Below, one piece after another: positions 60,150 through 64,000 of a DNA stretch of 64,000 bases. Position 1 is the stretch's first letter. The number at the start of each line of letters is the position of its first letter. Location: NCBI RefSeq assembly GCF_030384665.1, contig NC_083679.1:620001-684000 (forward strand), written 5' to 3'. This DNA is from Lodderomyces elongisporus. Lineage: Eukaryota > Ascomycota > Pichiomycetes > Serinales > Debaryomycetaceae. Position numbers and translations under genes: made by a program. A model generated the notes under the pieces. The model was given only the letters and a program-made list of their open reading frames with translations. It did not search any database and was not told the DNA's origin.

Positions 60150-63100
60150 TCAATTTAGATTTAAATTTTGAATCTGCTCTCTAACAAAAATATCATTATC
60201 TGTGTGCTCAACATATTTCAACAATGTCGAAATCTGTCTCTGATATTTCTTTGGAAATTCAACTTTATCGGTTTCCGAAGTCCCGATAACCAAGTCCTGA
60301 ATTAGCATAACAGCCGCCCGCCTCATAATTGCTTGCTCCTTGCTAGTTTCGAGATTCAAGATCCCAATGGCACAATCTAAAGCAGCTTCCAAGTGTCCGA
60401 TTAATCCAAGCGGGTGAACTTTACAACAGATCCCCAACAATGACATTGCCGACATTCTTATTCGGTTATCCTCATCGTGTGTGCGAATAACACTTAGCGT
60501 GGATTCCACTACCAATTCAGCAGACTCACCAGCAAATGTCTCATTGGCAAGTTGTATGTATTTGAGTAAAACTTCACCAATTCGTAACCTCTCATCGAGC
60601 TCGGTGTCTTTCGAACGGTATAGTCCACACAAGATTTTGAGCACGGGTATTTCTTCCCACTCGATCAAGGCACCTAACCCTTTGATCACATTCAAGTAGA
60701 TATACGGTTCAGGATCCTTAAGTTGCACTAGATGCAAATTAATGACAAAGTCAAGCGAGATCACCTCGCTCCGCATCTCAACTAGTTGTCTCAACAAATA
60801 AAGACCATGCGCACGTATAGGAACTAGAGGATCATTCAAGCTGGTAATTGCCCTGCTTAACATGGTCTTTTGCGCATCAATTTTGTTAGTGGCTGTAGCA
60901 ATCTCCCCCGACAATAAGTTTGTAATCCTTTGCTGAAGCGCCTCTGCCGAGCTCTTGACATTGGAATTAAGACCTTCGTCTATGATATTCGAAAGTGATG
61001 TTTTGATCTTGAGTAGTACAGCGGATGAAGATTTATCAATAACAACGTCACTCTCGGTTAATATAGCAGAAAGTAGTTCCAATAACACTGGTAATAAACT
61101 CTCTTTTTCGTTCTCGTCGCTAAAATTCTCATCATCTTCGTCATCAGAATCGGCATCTTTAGTAGTATTTATGCCTTGCATTGAATCGGCTTCATCAGGA
61201 AGATTCTCAAGAAAACTATGGACTATAGTCAACATCTCATGCGGAGTTCTAGCCAAACTTTCCTTGAAAGTTTGACCTATACCCTCCAACACTTTCAAGT
61301 CCATTAATTTGATAAATGGATTTTGACCAGTCTCACCCAATACAAAATTATAACCGCTGCCAACGCCAGCACCAGCACCAGCACCAGCACCAGGACTAGT
61401 ACTAGCACCATTGCCTTTGTTACCACTGAGCCATTGCCTCAAGGTTTCAATAAATATGGCATGGACAATCTCATCATCGACATCCTTGAGCAAACTTACA
61501 AAGTTTGTACAGGCAAAGTCGATATCCTCAATAAACTTTGTAAGTTTTACTTCCTTACTTTGTGAAGTAAACTCCGCAGTCCTTTTAACAATCTGCGGTA
61601 GCCCATTTGCGCCAACTTCGTATTTCCATTTCTCCTCATTACCACCATCGAACAAAAGGTTTTTCCGTATCTTATCGACCCCAGTAAAGCTGTTTTCATC
61701 AAAGTCTTTGATCACAGTGAAATAACTTGTTAGTATTGTGCTGATGATCTCCACGGATTTCCCATTCTTTTTAAGAAACAAATAATAACCCCACAATGGC
61801 AATATAACAGGTTCCATAACTGCATGGTACAAGCTTGCTTCCAAACCTTTTCTAGAAATTGATATAAGGACATTAATTCCATTGTTGAATTCTTTTTCTG
61901 AAACTAAAACCAACAGGTTTTCATTTTTTATATTTGACAAACTCTTTTTCCTTTCCCTAGGTTCAAAAACTCTCCATATTTGCTGCAAGAAAAAGTCATT
62001 GACAACAAGTTTATTTCTCTCCCACAATTTTTCCATGATGTATGTTACACAAGAGGCAACATGCGGCCTATTAATATTTACTAAAAGATTATACGATTGT
62101 TTTCCAATAGACGTAAAGTAATCTGTCGTTTTTATCTCCTTTGGTTTCAGAAGCACCACGTTTGCCACTTGGTCGAATTTGATGATATCAATATCTTCTT
62201 GTTCACGCAAACCCAAGACGTATTCTATCAATGTAAGCAAACCGTCTCCTCGAGGTGCATCATACGGGAGAGTCTGAATTTTCTGCATCACAAATTGCTT
62301 AAAGTAAGACGGCGATGGCGTGGTTAGTAGTAGGGAATATGTTTGTAGCAACTCATAGGTCTCTGCAATCTTTTCAACTCCTCGAAATTGCTGAATAATT
62401 TGTTCTTTGCTGTTGCCATTCTTGTTGCCAATATTGTTGTTGATATTGTTGCATCTTGGAATGGTGATGAGAGCTATGGCAATGGTGAGAAAATCGGTGA
62501 ATCCTGTTCCTTTGCTCAACAAGTCCGTTACATCTGACCGTGTTTGAAATAAGATATAAAACTTTTCATATAACAATAATAATAGTTCCATTGCTGGCGA
62601 CGGTTCCAATTTTGCAATATGCGCGGGTCTACTTTTGTCGGTGGTATCCTTAAGTTTCCTCTTTGCAAAAGGTATACCTATATGAAATGCACTTAATGCA
62701 GGGTAAACTCCAAGAATGACAATGGTATTCACAAGTTTGCCAAAAGTTTTTAAATCATGCAAAGATATTGTAATGAGTGAATTGTTCTCTCCAACTCGAC
62801 TTTCTAGTGACGCTTCCTGTACCTGGATCAATTGATCCATAAGAAACTTGATGACATTGTACCTGGAACAAGATTGGTCTTGTTCTTGGCCATGGAAAAT
62901 CTTTTCAGAAAGTTGTTCAATTGTGATCTCATCGTAAGGGGACTCCAAAATCTTTTCAAGTTTTTGAAATAATAGGTCAAGTGGCTTATCCCCCAAATAA
63001 TCTAGTTTATTTAAACCTCTTCTTTCTGGGTAAACTTCATCTGGGTTTCTTCTCATCGTTGTACCTCGTTTTGCGGCAAACGGGTTCTTTTTAATTGGGG

Positions 63101-63182
63101 GTTTGACCTGTAAATCTTCCTGAACAGGCTGCTCAGGTTGATTATGGTAATCATCAGGTAATTCTTCAATTTTTGGCGCCAT
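60150..63182 (-). CDS. RTP1: Rtp1/TANGO6-like HEAT-repeat protein (RNA polymerase II import)
   Basis: A 1010-aa all-helical HEAT/ARM protein. The C-terminal region (DPLVPIRAHGLYLLRQLVEM, PYIYLNVIKGLGALIEW, RMSAMSLLGICCKV, MRRAAVMLIQDLVIG) matches the RTP1_C domains. In S. cerevisiae Rtp1 binds nucleoporins and R2TP factors and promotes nuclear import of RNA polymerase II; the RVB2 gene in this window encodes a R2TP component, though not adjacent. A central acidic stretch (DADSDDEDDENFSDENEKE) and a Gly/Ala-rich repeat are present. ATG 63182 (MAPKIEELPDDYHN) is preferred; the 59-residue hydrophobic upstream extension to 63359 has no family support. Confidence 0.88.
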   Translation of the reverse strand: MAPKIEELPDDYHNQPEQPVQEDLQVKPPIKKNPFAAKRGTTMRRNPDEVYPERRGLNKLDYLGDKPLDLLFQKLEKILESPYDEITIEQLSEKIFHGQEQDQSCSRYNVIKFLMDQLIQVQEASLESRVGENNSLITISLHDLKTFGKLVNTIVILGVYPALSAFHIGIPFAKRKLKDTTDKSRPAHIAKLEPSPAMELLLLLYEKFYILFQTRSDVTDLLSKGTGFTDFLTIAIALITIPRCNNINNNIGNKNGNSKEQIIQQFRGVEKIAETYELLQTYSLLLTTPSPSYFKQFVMQKIQTLPYDAPRGDGLLTLIEYVLGLREQEDIDIIKFDQVANVVLLKPKEIKTTDYFTSIGKQSYNLLVNINRPHVASCVTYIMEKLWERNKLVVNDFFLQQIWRVFEPRERKKSLSNIKNENLLVLVSEKEFNNGINVLISISRKGLEASLYHAVMEPVILPLWGYYLFLKKNGKSVEIISTILTSYFTVIKDFDENSFTGVDKIRKNLLFDGGNEEKWKYEVGANGLPQIVKRTAEFTSQSKEVKLTKFIEDIDFACTNFVSLLKDVDDEIVHAIFIETLRQWLSGNKGNGASTSPGAGAGAGAGVGSGYNFVLGETGQNPFIKLMDLKVLEGIGQTFKESLARTPHEMLTIVHSFLENLPDEADSMQGINTTKDADSDDEDDENFSDENEKESLLPVLLELLSAILTESDVVIDKSSSAVLLKIKTSLSNIIDEGLNSNVKSSAEALQQRITNLLSGEIATATNKIDAQKTMLSRAITSLNDPLVPIRAHGLYLLRQLVEMRSEVISLDFVINLHLVQLKDPEPYIYLNVIKGLGALIEWEEIPVLKILCGLYRSKDTELDERLRIGEVLLKYIQLANETFAGESAELVVESTLSVIRTHDEDNRIRMSAMSLLGICCKVHPLGLIGHLEAALDCAIGILNLETSKEQAIMRRAAVMLIQDLVIGTSETDKVEFPKKYQRQISTLLKYVEHTDNDIFVREQIQNLNLN

Positions 63183-63673
63183 TTTCTCATATACACTAAA
63201 ACACTTCCAAAGGTCTAACAGCTTACAAAATGGCAAATCTATATTTCCATTCACGATAGTAGCGATAAGTGACAGAGAGAGAGCAGCAATAAGTAGAAGC
63301 AGGGTGCAACATACTCTTCGGAGCGCCGCATCGGAAAAAACGCAAAAAAGAAGAAACAAGGGAAAAAAAAACTAAAGAAAAGAAAAAGCAAAAAATAGAG
63401 AGAAAAGGAAGAAGAGGATAAGCAAAAAAAAAAAGGACTAACGCATCTGAGATCACATTCAGTCCCATCATCTTCAATCTTCCATTATATAACACGTTTC
63501 CATCAAGTATCTCATTATCAACAAATACTGTTTACTAGCATACCTGGCTCATTATTTTGAAAAGTTTTTATAAACATTTTTTATTAATTTTTTCAAATTT
63601 GCTTTATTCTTATTATTATTTATTTTAGAATTTTCTTTTTTTTCTTTTTTGATACTTCCTCACAACGATCAAC
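63183..63673. promoter_or_regulatory. Divergent promoter RTP1 / YAR1
   Basis: AT-rich divergent promoter with A-runs at 63360-63372 and 63425-63436 and TTATTATTATTTA tracts at 63611-63628. No further gene is seen. Confidence 0.55.
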
Positions 63674-64000
63674 ATGTCGGGTAATGTAGAAAGCTTAACT
63701 CAAGAAGAGATGGATGTGGTCATTTATGACGCAAGGGTTGGTGATTTGGAAACATTACAAGAGATTTTTGCTGAAGTATCACCTTCGCTATTATTATCGA
63801 TAAAAGATGATATTACGCTAGCAACACCGATCCACATGGCAGCAGCAAATGGCCACCTTGAAACAGTACGATATCTTTTATCCATTATACCAAAAGAAGA
63901 CGCTGTGAAGCTTGTGGCAAGCAAGAACGAGACGGGAAATACTGCGCTCCATTGGGCGGCATTCAATGGTCACCTTGAAGTTGTACAATTGCTTATTGAA
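63674..64000 (+). CDS. YAR1: Ankyrin-repeat chaperone of Rps3, Yar1 (3' truncated by window)
   Basis: The first 109 codons are present and run off the window edge. The start is ATG 63674 (MSGNVESLTQEEMDVVIYDAR). Two ankyrin repeats are visible: THPIHMAAANGHLETVRYLL-like at ~55-75 and GNTALHWAAFNGHLEVVQLL at ~90-107. Order and residues match Yar1, which binds newly made ribosomal protein Rps3 and keeps it soluble until 40S assembly. A short ankyrin protein of another family is unlikely given the N-terminal match. Confidence 0.87.
   Translation, partial: MSGNVESLTQEEMDVVIYDARVGDLETLQEIFAEVSPSLLLSIKDDITLATPIHMAAANGHLETVRYLLSIIPKEDAVKLVASKNETGNTALHWAAFNGHLEVVQLLIE

Noticed and set aside
63183..63359. 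59-residue hydrophobic extension of RTP1
   Set aside because: Looks like a signal peptide, but the family starts near MAPKIEELP and the segment lies in promoter-like DNA.

Overview
The window is nuclear DNA of a budding yeast. Gene density, short intergenic regions, A/T-rich low-complexity spacers, one short GTATGT...AG intron and LTR retrotransposons all fit. The gene set (PRT1, CRN1, IQG1, VMA11, RVB2, PRE5, SSQ1, TAN1, EMC4, VPS55, RTP1, YAR1 and others) is that of Saccharomycotina. Several in-frame CTG codons make sense only as serine: the BOL3 presequence, a residue next to RPYG in PRE5, and the residue before a WD-repeat GH in CRN1. The organism is therefore most likely a CUG-Ser (Candida/Lodderomyces) clade species; Lodderomyces elongisporus or a close relative is my inference, not proven. 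Conceptual translations that use Leu for CTG should be read as Ser.

Layout. 1-13.6 kb: a 5'-truncated coiled-coil protein of spindle-pole-body (Spc72/Mto1) type, eIF3b (PRT1), a mitochondrial BolA protein (BOL3), coronin (CRN1, 5-nt first exon and an intron) and IQGAP (IQG1). 14.08-16.74 kb: a non-autonomous, ORF-less LTR retrotransposon on the minus strand. It has two 288-bp LTRs with no difference seen, a 5-bp target duplication and a primer-binding site matching the anticodon arm of initiator tRNA-Met, i.e. a copia/Ty5-like half-tRNA primer. 17.3-31.9 kb: NSL1-like kinetochore gene, VMA11, RVB2, a tandem pair of FAA2-like peroxisomal acyl-CoA synthetases, and a CLD1/ABHD5-type hydrolase with a probable non-AUG mitochondrial N-terminal extension. 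32.32-40.30 kb: a complete, apparently young Ty3/gypsy element. It has 461-bp LTRs with no difference seen, a leader with ten 55-bp tandem repeats, gag, pol in the +1 frame, and the sequence GCG-AGG-C inside the gag/pol overlap. 40.5-64 kb: HLJ1-like J-protein, PRE5, SSQ1, an F-box protein, TAN1, EMC4, VPS55, a MED9-like gene, an HFD1-like aldehyde dehydrogenase with a long N-terminal extension, a Dal5-family transporter, RTP1 and the 5' part of YAR1.

The host genes are mostly unrelated housekeeping genes. Loose functional links are CRN1 next to IQG1 (actin/cytokinesis), the FAA2 pair with the HFD1-like gene (fatty-acid metabolism), and BOL3 with SSQ1 (mitochondrial Fe-S cluster work). The most unusual content is in the two mobile elements: the +1 frameshift sequence, the array of polypurine-tract-like repeats in the gypsy leader, the hairpin-rich LTR, and the coding-free copia-type element. 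No CRISPR, rRNA or convincing tRNA gene was seen.
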